Shown here: piece by piece, positions 33,570 to 43,209 of the stretch
How the letters are laid out: each line of letters begins with the position of its first letter
Position numbering within the stretch: position 1 is the stretch's first letter
Source of the DNA: Bacteroidales bacterium
Lineage (GTDB): Bacteria > Bacteroidota > Bacteroidia > Bacteroidales > UBA4417
Assembly: GCA_030654075.1 (NCBI GenBank)
Contig: JAURYB010000179.1
Location: 1 to 47,882 of the forward strand
DNA: 47,882 nucleotides
Reading direction: 5' to 3'
Position numbers and translations under genes: made by a program
Notes under the pieces: model-generated
Told to the model about the DNA's origin: nothing
Databases searched by the model: none
The model's input: only the letters and a program-made list of their open reading frames with translations

Positions 33570-35039
33570 ATGTTCATTGATAGTGAAAAATTTGCAGGCG
33601 ATGGCCTTACTTACGATGATGTCTTGCTTATTCCCGCTTATTCAGAAGTACTTCCCCGCGATGTGGAAACTTCATCGTGGTTTACGAAGAAAATAAAAAT
33701 CAATATACCAATTGTATCCGCGGCTATGGATACAGTTACCGATTCCACTATGGCTATTGCAATAGCCCAGGAAGGGGGAATTGGAGTATTGCACAAAAAC
33801 ATGAGTATTCAGGATCAGGCAGCTGAAGTCAGGCGCGTAAAACGTTCGGAAAGCGGAATGATTACTGATCCAATCACTTTACACGAAGATGCCCTGGTGC
33901 AGGACGCTCTTAATATTATGCGTGAGCATAAGATCGGGGGGATACCTGTGGTTAGTATGGACGGAAAACTGGTTGGAATAATCACCAACCGCGACCTGCG
34001 ATTTGAGCGCAATCCACTCAGGCCTTTGGCTGAAATTATGACGCGTGAAAACCTGATTACTACCAATACAAAGACTAATCTCGATCAAGCCTCAGATATT
34101 CTGCAGGAATACAAAATTGAAAAACTACCGGTTGTTGACGATGATTATAAGCTTGTTGGTCTGATTACTTACAAAGATATCAGTAAAATTAAAGCCCGTC
34201 CGAACGCGTGTAAAGATGAACTTGGGCGGTTGCGTGTTGCTGCCGGTGTTGGTGTTACCGCAGATGTGCTGGAGCGGGTAACCGAACTTGTAAAAAATGG
34301 CGTTGATGCTGTTGTAATTGACACTGCGCACGGTCATTCAAAAGGAGTTATTGAAACCACAAAGCTTGTTAAAAAACATTTTCCTGACCTTCAGGTTGTA
34401 GTTGGAAATATTGCTACCGCTGAGGCTGCACGCGATCTGGTAAATGCAGGTGCCGATGCAGTAAAGGTGGGAATCGGGCCGGGTTCGATTTGTACAACCC
34501 GTATAATTGCCGGTATTGGCATCCCGCAACTTTCGGCAATCTATGTGGTAGCCAAAGAATTAAGAGGAACAGGGATTCCTGTAATTGCTGATGGAGGCAT
34601 CCGCTATACAGGGGATATTGTGAAAGCAATTGCTGCCGGAGCGTATAGTATTATGGCAGGATCGTTGTTTGCCGGTGTTGAGGAATCTCCGGGCGAAACC
34701 ATAATTTACGAAGGCCGTAAATTTAAATCCTACCGTGGAATGGGCTCTATCGAAGCTATGCAGAAAGGCTCTAAAGATCGCTATTTCCAGGATGCCGAAG
34801 ATGATATACAGAAACTGGTTCCGGAGGGAATCGTGGGCAGGGTTCCTTTTAAAGGCACACTTTCGGAGGTGATTCATCAGATGATAGGCGGCTTGCGCGC
34901 AGGAATGGGGTACACAGGTTCAGCAAATATCGAGGCTCTCCAGAATGCGAAATTTATAAAAATAACATCTTCCGGTGTGGTCGAAAGTCATCCGCACGAT
35001 ATTACTATTACCCGTGAAGCACCTAATTATAGCAGGTAA
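33570..35039 (+). CDS. guaB: IMP dehydrogenase
   Basis: A 489-residue enzyme oxidising IMP to XMP with NAD+, the committed step to GMP. The catalytic cysteine is C308 in [10 protein letters not shown]. Two CBS modules (about 95-150 and 155-210) are inserted in the barrel, and the flap region around SYRGMGS and [11 protein letters not shown] is intact. The length is standard. It begins a plus-strand run with three SurA-like genes, though a 112-bp gap with CCCTAA-like words precedes the next gene. Confidence 0.98.
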   Translation: MFIDSEKFAGDGLTYDDVLLIPAYSEVLPRDVETSSWFTKKIKINIPIVSAAMDTVTDSTMAIAIAQEGGIGVLHKNMSIQDQAAEVRRVKRSESGMITDPITLHEDALVQDALNIMREHKIGGIPVVSMDGKLVGIITNRDLRFERNPLRPLAEIMTRENLITTNTKTNLDQASDILQEYKIEKLPVVDDDYKLVGLITYKDISKIKARPNACKDELGRLRVAAGVGVTADVLERVTELVKNGVDAVVIDTAHGHSKGVIETTKLVKKHFPDLQVVVGNIATAEAARDLVNAGADAVKVGIGPGSICTTRIIAGIGIPQLSAIYVVAKELRGTGIPVIADGGIRYTGDIVKAIAAGAYSIMAGSLFAGVEESPGETIIYEGRKFKSYRGMGSIEAMQKGSKDRYFQDAEDDIQKLVPEGIVGRVPFKGTLSEVIHQMIGGLRAGMGYTGSANIEALQNAKFIKITSSGVVESHPHDITITREAPNYSR

Positions 35040-35059
35040 TTTAACTCTATTTAAACTAA

Positions 35060-35110
35060 TCAACCAATCCCTCATCACCCAATTCCTAATCCCCAATACC
35101 TAACCCCTAA
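35060..35110 (+). repeat. CCCTAA-like degenerate tract
   Basis: Short words of the types AATCCC, CCTAATCCCC and CCTAACCCC follow one another just upstream of the PPIase gene at 35152. Similar tracts occur at 20838-20890, 39440-39470 and 46955-46990. Confidence 0.5.
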
Positions 35111-35151
35111 GTTTAAGACTTCAGACATCAATCAATAATTTTAAATTAACT

Positions 35152-37146
35152 ATGAAACGGAAACTTCTTAATTCTTTACTATCCTTATTAGTTGGCATTT
35201 TCTGTTTACCTGGTTTCAGCCAAAGTACTGATCCGGTTTTATTACAGGTAGCTAAAGAAAAAATTACCAAAAACGAATTTGTTAAGGTTTATGAAAAGAA
35301 TACTATTAAATCTGAAAAGGCTGATAATAAGGCACTTGAAGAATACCTGGAACTATTTACAAATTTTAGGTTAAAAGTTACTGAAGCCGAGGCATTAGGT
35401 ATGGATACGGTAAAATCATTCCGTGATGAATTGGCAGGATACAGGAAACAATTGGCCCAGCCTTATTTATCCGACAATCTGGCGACTGACAAAATGATCA
35501 TGGAAGCCTATGAACATAAGAAATACGATATTCGCGCCAGCCATATACTTGTTCGCGTTGAAAGGCTTGCTTCTGCTGCTGATACACTGGCTGCCTGGAA
35601 CAAAATTATACAATTACGCAAGCGGATTGTAAAAGGGGAAGACTTTGCTAAAGTTGCCATCGAAGGCTCCGAAGATCCATCCGCGAAAGATCGTGTAACT
35701 GACGGACGAAAAATGAAAGGCAACCATGGTGACCTCGGATTTTTTACTGCTTTTGATATGGTGTATCCTTTCGAAGAAGCAGTTTACAACGCCGAAGTTG
35801 GCGAAGTATCTATGCCTGTTCGTACCGATTTTGGGTATCACCTGATTAAGTTAGTATCAAAAACTCCTTCACTCGGGAAGATTCAGCTTGCGCATATCAT
35901 GTTAATTTATCCCGCAAAAGCTACTCTCGACGATTCACTCAAAGTTGCTGATTCAGCAAACCTGGCTTACAAATTATTGCAGGAAGGCAGTGATTTTGGC
36001 GATGTAGCCAGGAAATTTTCCGATGATGCTTCAACATCCGGTAAAGGTGGCGTTTTGCCCTGGTTCGGTGTAAACCGCTTACTTCCTGATTTTACAATGA
36101 ACATACAAAAGCTGAAAGCAAAAGGTGATTATTCCGAACCCTTCCAAACCATGTATGGCTGGCATATTATCAAACTTGTCGACCAAAAACCTATCGGCAC
36201 TTTTGATGAAGAGAAAGAAGATATCAAACAGCGGATACCTCGTAGCGACCGCAATACTGATATCCAGAATACATTTATTGCTAAAACCAAAGCAAGCTAT
36301 GGCTTTACACAAAACCTTCAGGCATTGGATGAACTGACAAAGACAGTAACGGATTCAATTTTTACGGCAAGCTGGAAAATAGAGCAGGCAAATAACCTGG
36401 ATAAAAACCTTTTTACAATAGGAACCAAAACTTTTACCCAGGCTGACTTTGCTAAACAGCTGGCTTCAACCCAACACCGTGAGCCAAAACGTGACATTGC
36501 AGCATACGTATACCAACAGTACACAGGTTTTGTGAATGATGCCGTAAATAAATACGCCGATAGCCAGTTGGAAGCTGAAAATCCTGATTTTAAATCACTT
36601 ATAAGCGAATACCATGATGGAATCCTGCTTTTCGACCTTACGGATAAAAAAGTGTGGTCAAAAGCTGTAAAAGATACCGTCGGACTTGAACAGTTCTACG
36701 AAAAAAACAAAAATACTTACATGTGGGAAACCAGGCTTGATGCTTCCATTTTTACTGTAAAAGACGCTTCTATCACAAAAAGCCTTAAGAAACTTTTGAA
36801 AAAAGGCGTTGCTGATGAACAGATTTTAGCAAAATTTAATCACGACAGCATACAAAAAGTTACCGTCGAACGTATGAAATTTGTAAAAGGTGAGAACACG
36901 AACATTGATGCTTTGGAATGGAAACCTGGTATAACTGATTTAATTCCAATGGCTGATACATCCACCGCTATAATCGTTATTCATCAGGTGGTAGCTCCTG
37001 AGCCAAAATTGCTGAACGAAATCCGGGGTGCCATGACAGCCGACTATCAGAATTTTCTGGAAAAAGAATGGATAAGCGAACTACGCATCAAATACCCGGT
37101 TATAATTAACCGTGAAGTGTTTAATTCAATTTTAACCACACAATAG
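35152..37146 (+). CDS. Exported SurA/PpiC-like peptidyl-prolyl isomerase with two parvulin domains
   Basis: A 664-residue periplasmic folding factor. A signal peptide (cleavage near GFSQ) is followed by a SurA-type N-terminal helical segment and two parvulin (PPIC) domains. The first runs from IRASHILVRV to FGYHLIKL (about 124-232); the second from IQLAHIMLIY to YGWHIIKL (about 244-345). The remaining 300 residues are helical and unassigned. It would help outer-membrane proteins fold in the periplasm. The next gene begins 3 bp after its stop, so the three chaperone genes form one operon. Confidence 0.9.
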   Translation: MKRKLLNSLLSLLVGIFCLPGFSQSTDPVLLQVAKEKITKNEFVKVYEKNTIKSEKADNKALEEYLELFTNFRLKVTEAEALGMDTVKSFRDELAGYRKQLAQPYLSDNLATDKMIMEAYEHKKYDIRASHILVRVERLASAADTLAAWNKIIQLRKRIVKGEDFAKVAIEGSEDPSAKDRVTDGRKMKGNHGDLGFFTAFDMVYPFEEAVYNAEVGEVSMPVRTDFGYHLIKLVSKTPSLGKIQLAHIMLIYPAKATLDDSLKVADSANLAYKLLQEGSDFGDVARKFSDDASTSGKGGVLPWFGVNRLLPDFTMNIQKLKAKGDYSEPFQTMYGWHIIKLVDQKPIGTFDEEKEDIKQRIPRSDRNTDIQNTFIAKTKASYGFTQNLQALDELTKTVTDSIFTASWKIEQANNLDKNLFTIGTKTFTQADFAKQLASTQHREPKRDIAAYVYQQYTGFVNDAVNKYADSQLEAENPDFKSLISEYHDGILLFDLTDKKVWSKAVKDTVGLEQFYEKNKNTYMWETRLDASIFTVKDASITKSLKKLLKKGVADEQILAKFNHDSIQKVTVERMKFVKGENTNIDALEWKPGITDLIPMADTSTAIIVIHQVVAPEPKLLNEIRGAMTADYQNFLEKEWISELRIKYPVIINREVFNSILTTQ

Positions 37147-37149
37147 GAT

Positions 37150-38010
37150 ATGCTTCGTTTGCTTGTAATTTCAGCTTTCCTGGTTTTAGTTTTTAGCTCC
37201 TGTAACCTGCTTCCGCAAAAAGCAAAAAGCAAGGAAAAGGCTATTGCACGTGTCAACGACAAATACCTTTACCCGGAAGACCTGGTTGATGTGGTTCCTG
37301 CTGGCACCGCTGCAAATGATAGCATTGAAATAACAGCGGCCTACATAAATAACTGGGTGCGACAGGAACTCTTGCTTAAACAGGCTGAGGATAATCTCGA
37401 AGAAACCAATCGTGATTTTACGGATCAGATCGAGCAATACAGGAATTCACTCATTATCTATGCCTACGAATCGGAACTTGTAAAACAAAAACTGGATACT
37501 GTAGTCCTTTCCTCTGAAATTGAAGAATATTACCAGAAAAATCAAGTTAATTTTCATTTGCGTGAAAACATTGTATTGGCAAGTTATGTGAGACTAAACA
37601 AAAATTCACCTGTTGCAACTAAAGTAAAATCTCTCCTGACCAGCAACCGCGATGCTGATAAGGAGAAACTTCAAACTCTGTGCCAGGAGAATAATGTGGA
37701 TTTTTTGATTAATGATGGAACATGGATGTCTTTTGCTGATTTGGCCAGGAAAATCCCTATTGCTATTGATGATCAGGAAGAATTTCTGAGTAAGAATAAA
37801 TATATTGAGGTAAAAGATTCAACAACAATGTATTACGTTGCTATATCAGCGTATAAGAGTAAGGAAAGTATCTCTCCGCTCAATTTTGAAACTGAAAATA
37901 TCCGCACTATCCTCCTAAACAAGCGTAAAGCAGCCATGCTGCAACGAATGGAAGACGATTTGATCAGTGATGCAGTGAAACACAAAAAGTATGAAATATT
38001 CAAAAAGTAA
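37150..38010 (+). CDS. SurA-like lipoprotein lacking a parvulin domain
   Basis: A 286-residue lipoprotein: the hydrophobic N terminus ends in the lipobox VFSSC, giving acylation at about C18. The rest resembles the N-terminal chaperone part of SurA/PpiC proteins ([13 protein letters not shown] at the start, followed by long charged helices such as [19 protein letters not shown]). No parvulin domain or His-rich catalytic loop is seen. It is likely a chaperone partner of the PPIases on either side, anchored to a membrane. It is 3 bp behind the first PPIase and 7 bp ahead of the third gene at its preferred start. Confidence 0.75.
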   Translation: MLRLLVISAFLVLVFSSCNLLPQKAKSKEKAIARVNDKYLYPEDLVDVVPAGTAANDSIEITAAYINNWVRQELLLKQAEDNLEETNRDFTDQIEQYRNSLIIYAYESELVKQKLDTVVLSSEIEEYYQKNQVNFHLRENIVLASYVRLNKNSPVATKVKSLLTSNRDADKEKLQTLCQENNVDFLINDGTWMSFADLARKIPIAIDDQEEFLSKNKYIEVKDSTTMYYVAISAYKSKESISPLNFETENIRTILLNKRKAAMLQRMEDDLISDAVKHKKYEIFKK

Positions 38011-38017
38011 TCTCCCT

Positions 38018-39382
38018 ATGCACATGATTAAAAGAATGATAATACCGGCTTTATTGATTGTACTGATTGTATCGGTATTTCAGGTTAAAGCTCAAAACGA
38101 AAAAACAGTCGACGAAATAGCAGCCTTAGTTGGAAGTCACCCTGTTTTTTGGTCGGATGTGGAAGCCCAATATGCCCAGGCAAAAGCACAAGGTATGTCA
38201 GGAGATCCATTTGTTTTGCGTTGTGAGATTTTTGAGAACCTGGTTTTTCAGAAACTGCTTGTCTACCAGGCCGAAATTGATAGTCTTGTTGTTAGCGACG
38301 AACAGGTGAACAGTGAGCTCGACAGGCGACTGCGTTATTACATTCAGCAGTTCGGGTCGCAACAGAAACTTGAGGAGTTTTATGACAAGTCGCTTGAAGA
38401 ATTTAAGACTGAACTGCGTGAACCTTTGCGTCTCGAGCTTCTTTCGCAACAGGCTCAGGAAGCAGTAACTTCAAGCGTTAAAATGACACCCAACGAAACC
38501 AGGGAATATTTTAATACGCTCAGGCAGGATAGTATTCCTTTGATTCCTACAGAATATGAAATTGGACAGATTGTTAAAACACCGGTTGTAGGACCGACTC
38601 AGCTAAAGGAATCACGCGAAAAACTACTGGCACTCAGGAACCGGGTACTTAAAGGTGAGAAATTCTCAACACTTGCCGTATTATATTCCGAAGATCCCGG
38701 ATCGGCCGCCAAAGGTGGTGAATTAGGACTGTTCAGCCGGGGAAGTATGGCACCTGAATTTGAATCGGCTGCTTTTAACCTTAAAAATAAAAACGATATT
38801 TCTGAAGTGATAAAAACTAAGTTCGGCTACCACTTATTGCAACTTATTGAGCGTAAGGGCGACTTTGTTAATGCTCGGCATATACTCATAATTCCGAAAG
38901 TTTCACCCGACGATCTTGTTGTAGCTGCGGCCAAACTTGATAGTATCGCTGATAAAGTTCGCATCGATTCATTGACTTTTGAAAAGGCAGCTTTCCTTTA
39001 CAGTGATGATCCGGGTAAAGTGAACGGAGGATTAATTCAAAGTCAATCCTCGGGTAATACCAGTCTTGCTGCCGACGAGTTAGATCCAAAGGTGTTTTTT
39101 GTGATTGACAAGATGAAACCAGGCGATATTTCAGCCAGTGTTCCATACACCACCGAAGATGGTACCCAGGCATACCGGGTTCTTTATCTGAAACTTCGCA
39201 CTGAACCACATAAAGCGAATATGAAGGACGATTACAATAAAATCCAGGATTGGGCGCTCGAAAATAAGAAAGCTAAAGTAACCGCCAAATGGATTGAAAC
39301 TAAATCGAAAACCGCTTATATACGCTTAGGCGATAAGTTTAAAACATGCGATTTTAAATTCAACTGGACTTTTACGGAGTAG
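38018..39382 (+). CDS. SurA-like periplasmic peptidyl-prolyl isomerase
   Basis: A SurA homologue of about 454 residues with the start at 38018, giving a signal peptide ([16 protein letters not shown], cleavage near VKAQ). An ATG at 37991 would overlap the lipoprotein gene. A SurA N-terminal domain ([19 protein letters not shown]) is followed by a first parvulin domain containing the conserved [12 protein letters not shown] and FGYHLLQL, then a second domain starting ARHILI. Bacterial SurA guides barrel proteins to the outer membrane. It is the third chaperone gene in a row, a set that would serve the large outer-membrane proteins seen here; that link is inference. Confidence 0.92.
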   Translation: MHMIKRMIIPALLIVLIVSVFQVKAQNEKTVDEIAALVGSHPVFWSDVEAQYAQAKAQGMSGDPFVLRCEIFENLVFQKLLVYQAEIDSLVVSDEQVNSELDRRLRYYIQQFGSQQKLEEFYDKSLEEFKTELREPLRLELLSQQAQEAVTSSVKMTPNETREYFNTLRQDSIPLIPTEYEIGQIVKTPVVGPTQLKESREKLLALRNRVLKGEKFSTLAVLYSEDPGSAAKGGELGLFSRGSMAPEFESAAFNLKNKNDISEVIKTKFGYHLLQLIERKGDFVNARHILIIPKVSPDDLVVAAAKLDSIADKVRIDSLTFEKAAFLYSDDPGKVNGGLIQSQSSGNTSLAADELDPKVFFVIDKMKPGDISASVPYTTEDGTQAYRVLYLKLRTEPHKANMKDDYNKIQDWALENKKAKVTAKWIETKSKTAYIRLGDKFKTCDFKFNWTFTE

Positions 39383-39533
39383 TTGGTAAGGGTTAAAAGT
39401 TACAGGTTAATAGAAAATAGAAAATAGTTGATCAGTAATCCCTAACCCCAAAATCCTAAGCCCAAACTCCTTAAAATCTAATAGTATAGACCCATTTAGG
39501 TTTTAAGTAAAGTCTATCTAAAATGCACCAAAT

Positions 39534-40502
39534 ATGATTCAATACAAGTCAGACACTGAAGCGCTCAACGATTTTTTAAATAAATATAATGCGTTACGTT
39601 CCGAAATAGGCAAAGTAATTGTAGGTCAGGATGAGATTGTAAAAACCTTGCTTATTGCTATTTTCTCAAGAGGCCATGCATTATTGGTCGGAGTTCCGGG
39701 GCTGGCTAAAACGCTGATGGTAAATACACTGTCACAGGTATTAGGACTTACTTACAGCCGCATACAGTTTACTCCCGACCTTATGCCTTCGGATATTATA
39801 GGTACCGAAATCCTGGATCAGGAGCGAAAATTCAAGTTTATCCGCGGCCCTGTATTTGCCAATATTATCCTGGCTGACGAAATTAACCGTACTCCTCCCA
39901 AAACCCAGAGCGCGCTCCTGGAAGCCATGCAGGAAAAGGCGGTTACTGTTGCCGGTGTAAGTCATAAACTGGAAGAACCGTTTTTTGTGCTTGCCACGCA
40001 AAACCCTATAGAGCAGGAGGGTACTTATCCTTTGCCCGAGGCTCAGCTCGACCGGTTTATGTTCAATATATGGCTTGATTACCCAACATTCGAAGAGGAA
40101 ATACAAGTTGTGAAAAATACAACTACCATGCATTCGGCTACTTTGAATGTAATCCTTACGGCTGAAGAAATTAAATACTTCCAGGATCTGATCCGTCGTA
40201 TCCCTGTTGCAGATAATGTATATCAATATGCCGTGAAGCTTGCTTCGCTTACACGCCCGGGAACGGCTTTAGCTCATCCCTGGGCTAACAACTATCTTAC
40301 CTGGGGCGCTGGCCCACGCGCATCACAATACCTTATTCTTGGAGCTAAATGCCACGCAGCGGTAACAGGCAAATACTCCCCTGATATTGCCGATGTGCAG
40401 GCAGTTGCTACTTCTATCCTCCGTCACCGTTTCGTACGCAATTACAAAGCCGAAGCCGAAGGAATTAAAGAGGAAGATATTGTAAATGAGCTGATTAAAT
40501 AG
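39534..40502 (+). CDS. MoxR-family AAA+ ATPase
   Basis: A 322-residue MoxR ATPase. Walker A is G53-V-P-G-L-A-K59-T60, and Walker B is IILADEIN (D115, E116), followed by RTPPKTQSALLEAMQE. Sensor and lid regions such as LATQNPIEQEGTYPLPEAQLDRF are intact. MoxR proteins act as chaperones for metalloenzymes or surface proteins, usually next to DUF58/von Willebrand (Bat) genes. Here no such gene follows: a terminator comes 21 bases past the stop. The gene is 151 bp behind the SurA gene. Confidence 0.95.
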   Translation: MIQYKSDTEALNDFLNKYNALRSEIGKVIVGQDEIVKTLLIAIFSRGHALLVGVPGLAKTLMVNTLSQVLGLTYSRIQFTPDLMPSDIIGTEILDQERKFKFIRGPVFANIILADEINRTPPKTQSALLEAMQEKAVTVAGVSHKLEEPFFVLATQNPIEQEGTYPLPEAQLDRFMFNIWLDYPTFEEEIQVVKNTTTMHSATLNVILTAEEIKYFQDLIRRIPVADNVYQYAVKLASLTRPGTALAHPWANNYLTWGAGPRASQYLILGAKCHAAVTGKYSPDIADVQAVATSILRHRFVRNYKAEAEGIKEEDIVNELIK

Positions 40503-40522
40503 ATATTATTTGGTCGAAATAT

Positions 40523-40558
40523 AAAAGCCGGTGCCGTAATGGAGCCGGTTTTTTTTTT
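40523..40558 (+). terminator. Rho-independent terminator after the MoxR gene
   Basis: The stem aaaagccggtgcc / ggagccggtttt (one mismatch and wobble pairs) has a five-base loop and is followed by a run of ten T. It begins 21 bases past the stop codon. Confidence 0.75.
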
Positions 40559-40755
40559 GAATAAATAGACTGTACATATATTTTGTATATTCGTTGAATG
40601 AAGTGAAAAACCTTTTATACAGTATCATGGTAGATAGGTTTAAAATAATTGCATATATGATGGCTTATTGTAGGCTATGCCTTATTTATCAGAGTGAAAT
40701 TTAGAACTGTTTTATCAAGTTCAATAACCAGACCAATATATATCCTATAAAATCT

Positions 40756-41409
40756 ATGAAAACAAATTTATTTTCCGTCCTTCTGGTTCTGATTTCAGCT
40801 TATGCTTTTGGACAGAATAAATTTGAAAAAGGTTATCTTGTTGATAATGATAACTATAAAGTAGAATGTATGATAAAAAACAAAAATTTGAAACACAATC
40901 CGGTTGATTTTAGTTTTATACGGGAAGGTTCCTCATTGGAGGAGAACGGAACTATTAATACAATAAAGGAGTTTGGTATTTATGGTAAGTTAAAGTATAA
41001 ACGGGTTCTTGTTAAAATTGAGCGTTCGAGCGAGGCTCTCGATAGACTTACTTATGTACAATATCCTGTCTGGACGGAAGAAAAACTGTTTTTAAAAGTA
41101 ATCGTTGAAGGGAAGGCATCATTGTATTCGTTTTCGGATGGTAATATCAAGAAATTCTTTTATTGTGTATCCGACAGCGCAATTAATCAATTAATTTATA
41201 AGAGATATTTAATGGATTTAGAGTATGTTGGAATAAGGACAAACTTTATTAATTCGTATACAGTTGAAAACTTTGAGTTCCGGCAGCAGCTTATAAGAGA
41301 TGTACTATGTGCAGATACTAAATTGAGTACGGTAGCAAGTATTAAGTATTATCAGAAGGAACTTGAAAAATATTTTATTAACTATAATAAATGTTCACTT
41401 TTAAATTAA
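40756..41409 (+). CDS. Exported hypothetical protein
   Basis: A 217-residue protein with a signal peptide (MKTNLFSVLLVLISAYAFGQ). The mature part starts NKFEKGYLVDNDNYKVECMIKNKN and contains short beta-like segments (FSFIREG, KRVLVKIERS, FLKVIVEGKASLYSF). This resembles hypothetical secreted proteins of Bacteroidota in which such a domain precedes a C-terminal barrel; here the protein ends at the point where a barrel would begin, so it may be a short version. It has its own terminator-like hairpin at 41459-41489. I do not know the function. Confidence 0.65.
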   Translation: MKTNLFSVLLVLISAYAFGQNKFEKGYLVDNDNYKVECMIKNKNLKHNPVDFSFIREGSSLEENGTINTIKEFGIYGKLKYKRVLVKIERSSEALDRLTYVQYPVWTEEKLFLKVIVEGKASLYSFSDGNIKKFFYCVSDSAINQLIYKRYLMDLEYVGIRTNFINSYTVENFEFRQQLIRDVLCADTKLSTVASIKYYQKELEKYFINYNKCSLLN

Positions 41410-41458
41410 CTGCAAAATAAATTTAGTCCAAACAGGATATGATTAATTGTTGAGATAA

Positions 41459-41489
41459 GGAAACCAATGCCTCGCGGGTGTCGGTTTTC
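41459..41489 (+). terminator. Probable terminator before the peroxiredoxin gene
   Basis: The hairpin ggaaaccaatgcc / gggtgtcggtttt has a short loop around tcgc, with several mismatches and wobble pairs, and is followed by a short T-rich stretch. Confidence 0.4.
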
Positions 41490-41546
41490 TGTAATTCTAT
41501 GAACAAATACTGCCCTTTAACAGTTTTTATAAAACCCTTTTATCAA

Positions 41547-41580
41547 TTTGATAATTTCGGGCAAAATGTGTCTATCTTTG
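41547..41580 (+). promoter_or_regulatory. Candidate promoter of the peroxiredoxin gene
   Basis: TTTG at 41547-41550, a 22-base spacer and TATCTTTG at 41573-41580. This is close to the Bacteroidota consensus (spacer one base long). The start codon follows 36 bases later. Confidence 0.5.
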
Positions 41581-41616
41581 CAGAAAAATAGTTAACCAAA
41601 AAAAATTACAAATAAG

Positions 41617-42252
41617 ATGGCTGTATTAGTAGGAAAAAAAGCGCCTCAGTTCGAGGCAGATGCTGTTATAAACGGCGGCGAGTTTGTTGAAAAATTCTCA
41701 CTTGCCCAGTTTATCGGCAAAAAACATGTAGTATTTTTCTTTTATCCCCTTGATTTCACTTTTGTTTGTCCAACCGAAATAATCGCGTTTCAGGATAAAC
41801 TGGTTGAATTCGAAAAACGTAATGTACAGGTTGTTGGCTGTTCAGTCGACAGCAAATTTTCACATTGGGCATGGCTCAATACCGAGAAAAATGCAGGTGG
41901 AATCAAGGGCGTTACTTTCCCGTTGGTTTCTGACCTTTCCAAAACCATTTCCGAAAACTACGATGTACTTGCCGGCGAATGGGAATATGATGAAGATGAA
42001 GATTATGTTGAATTCAATGGCGATGCCGTTGCTTACCGCGGATTGTTCCTGATTGACAAACAAGGTGTTGTTCGCCACCAGGTTGTGAATGATCTGCCAT
42101 TAGGACGCAGCGTTGCTGAAGCTCTCCGTATGGTTGATGCTCTTCAGTTTTTTGAAGAAAACGGTGAAGTTTGTCCTGCCGACTGGCACAAAGGCGACGA
42201 AGGAATGAAAGCTACCTCTGAAGGCGTTGCTGAATACCTGAGCAAACACTAA
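41617..42252 (+). CDS. Typical 2-Cys peroxiredoxin (AhpC/Prx1 type)
   Basis: A 211-residue thiol peroxidase that reduces H2O2 and organic peroxides. The peroxidatic cysteine is C51 in FTFVCPTEI, and the resolving cysteine is C186 in GEVCPADW, with the conserved arginine in RGLFLID-type context. A short acidic insertion (EWEYDEDEDYVEF, about 121-133) lies between DVLAG and AVAYRG, which most Prx1 sequences lack. No reductase gene is next to it. It is bounded by a promoter-like pair and a perfect terminator, so it is monocistronic. Confidence 0.96.
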   Translation: MAVLVGKKAPQFEADAVINGGEFVEKFSLAQFIGKKHVVFFFYPLDFTFVCPTEIIAFQDKLVEFEKRNVQVVGCSVDSKFSHWAWLNTEKNAGGIKGVTFPLVSDLSKTISENYDVLAGEWEYDEDEDYVEFNGDAVAYRGLFLIDKQGVVRHQVVNDLPLGRSVAEALRMVDALQFFEENGEVCPADWHKGDEGMKATSEGVAEYLSKH

Positions 42253-42274
42253 GAACTTATCAGATTGAAATAAG

Positions 42275-42299
42275 AACCGGCTTTAAGCCGGTTTTTTTT
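42275..42299 (+). terminator. Rho-independent terminator of the peroxiredoxin gene
   Basis: aaccggc / gccggtt is a perfect 7-bp stem around a 5-base loop, followed by eight T, 22 bases past the stop. Confidence 0.85.
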
Positions 42300-42381
42300 G
42301 TGTCATGGTCTGACCGAAATTTGTAACCATCGTCTGAATTCTTAACAAATAAAAACAACTGAGGCGTTCTTTACTACATGA

Positions 42382-43209
42382 TCAAAAATTCTCTGCCAGT
42401 TTTCTTAATTCCGCCAGTTGTGCTTCAGAAAACGAATCCGGAATTATATTTGCTGATCTGCACATAAAGAAAATATGGGCCGATTTTGCCAGTATATCAA
42501 TTGCATCAAACGTTTCCTCCACACTTTTGCCAATTGCAAAAACCCCATGTTTTTCCCATAACGCAACGTCATGATTCTGCAGTGCTTTAAGTGTTTCCGC
42601 GGCAATTTCAACTGAGCCGGGAAGGAAATATGGAACAAACCCAACTCCTTTAGGAACAAAAATGACTGTTTCCGGATGCATGCTCCACAACACTTGATTT
42701 AGTCTGTCCTGATCACAGAATTCTTTTGCATGAGTTAATGTTACCAATTCATGAGCATGAGTATGCATTACAACTTTTTCATTACTGCCACGTTCAGCAA
42801 TCATCTGATGTATTCCCAGGTGAGTCGGGAGTTCCGAAGTTGGCAGGAAGTTTTCTGCGTCACCAATAGTCTGTGAAATAATCCAGTAACCGCTTGCGTC
42901 CCCGTTCAGTTGCAAAATGAGCAAATTTTTCATTGGTTTCCAAGCCAGATCGCGCATCCGCTTTCCTGTTCCCGTGACGAAGAAATAGCTACCGGCAAGT
43001 TTTGGATAGGAGAGTGGAAGAGTAAAGTACGGGAACAAGCTATATTCTGAAATCTCTTCTTTTTTTAATAAATCAGTAATATTAACTGAAATATTGCTGG
43101 CATTCCGTTCAGCCCATCCTCGCTGCCAGAGATATCCGGCTATTTCGGAAGTTTCACGGATGATATTTTTTAGCTCTTTGTTGCTGTTAAAATATTCTTT
43201 CATATACAA
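42382..43209 (-). CDS. rhaD: Rhamnulose-1-phosphate aldolase
   Basis: A 275-residue class II aldolase that splits L-rhamnulose 1-phosphate to dihydroxyacetone phosphate and L-lactaldehyde. It aligns by eye with E. coli RhaD over its whole length: GWAERNASNIS, FVTGTGK, PTSELPTH and LWEKHGVF. The zinc ligands are H149 and H151 (MHTHAHEL) and H221, with catalytic E126. No other rhamnose gene (rhaA, rhaB, transporter) is near, so it is an isolated catabolic gene. The first ATG and one two codons later are both possible starts. Confidence 0.93.
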   Translation of the reverse strand: MYMKEYFNSNKELKNIIRETSEIAGYLWQRGWAERNASNISVNITDLLKKEEISEYSLFPYFTLPLSYPKLAGSYFFVTGTGKRMRDLAWKPMKNLLILQLNGDASGYWIISQTIGDAENFLPTSELPTHLGIHQMIAERGSNEKVVMHTHAHELVTLTHAKEFCDQDRLNQVLWSMHPETVIFVPKGVGFVPYFLPGSVEIAAETLKALQNHDVALWEKHGVFAIGKSVEETFDAIDILAKSAHIFFMCRSANIIPDSFSEAQLAELRKLAENF

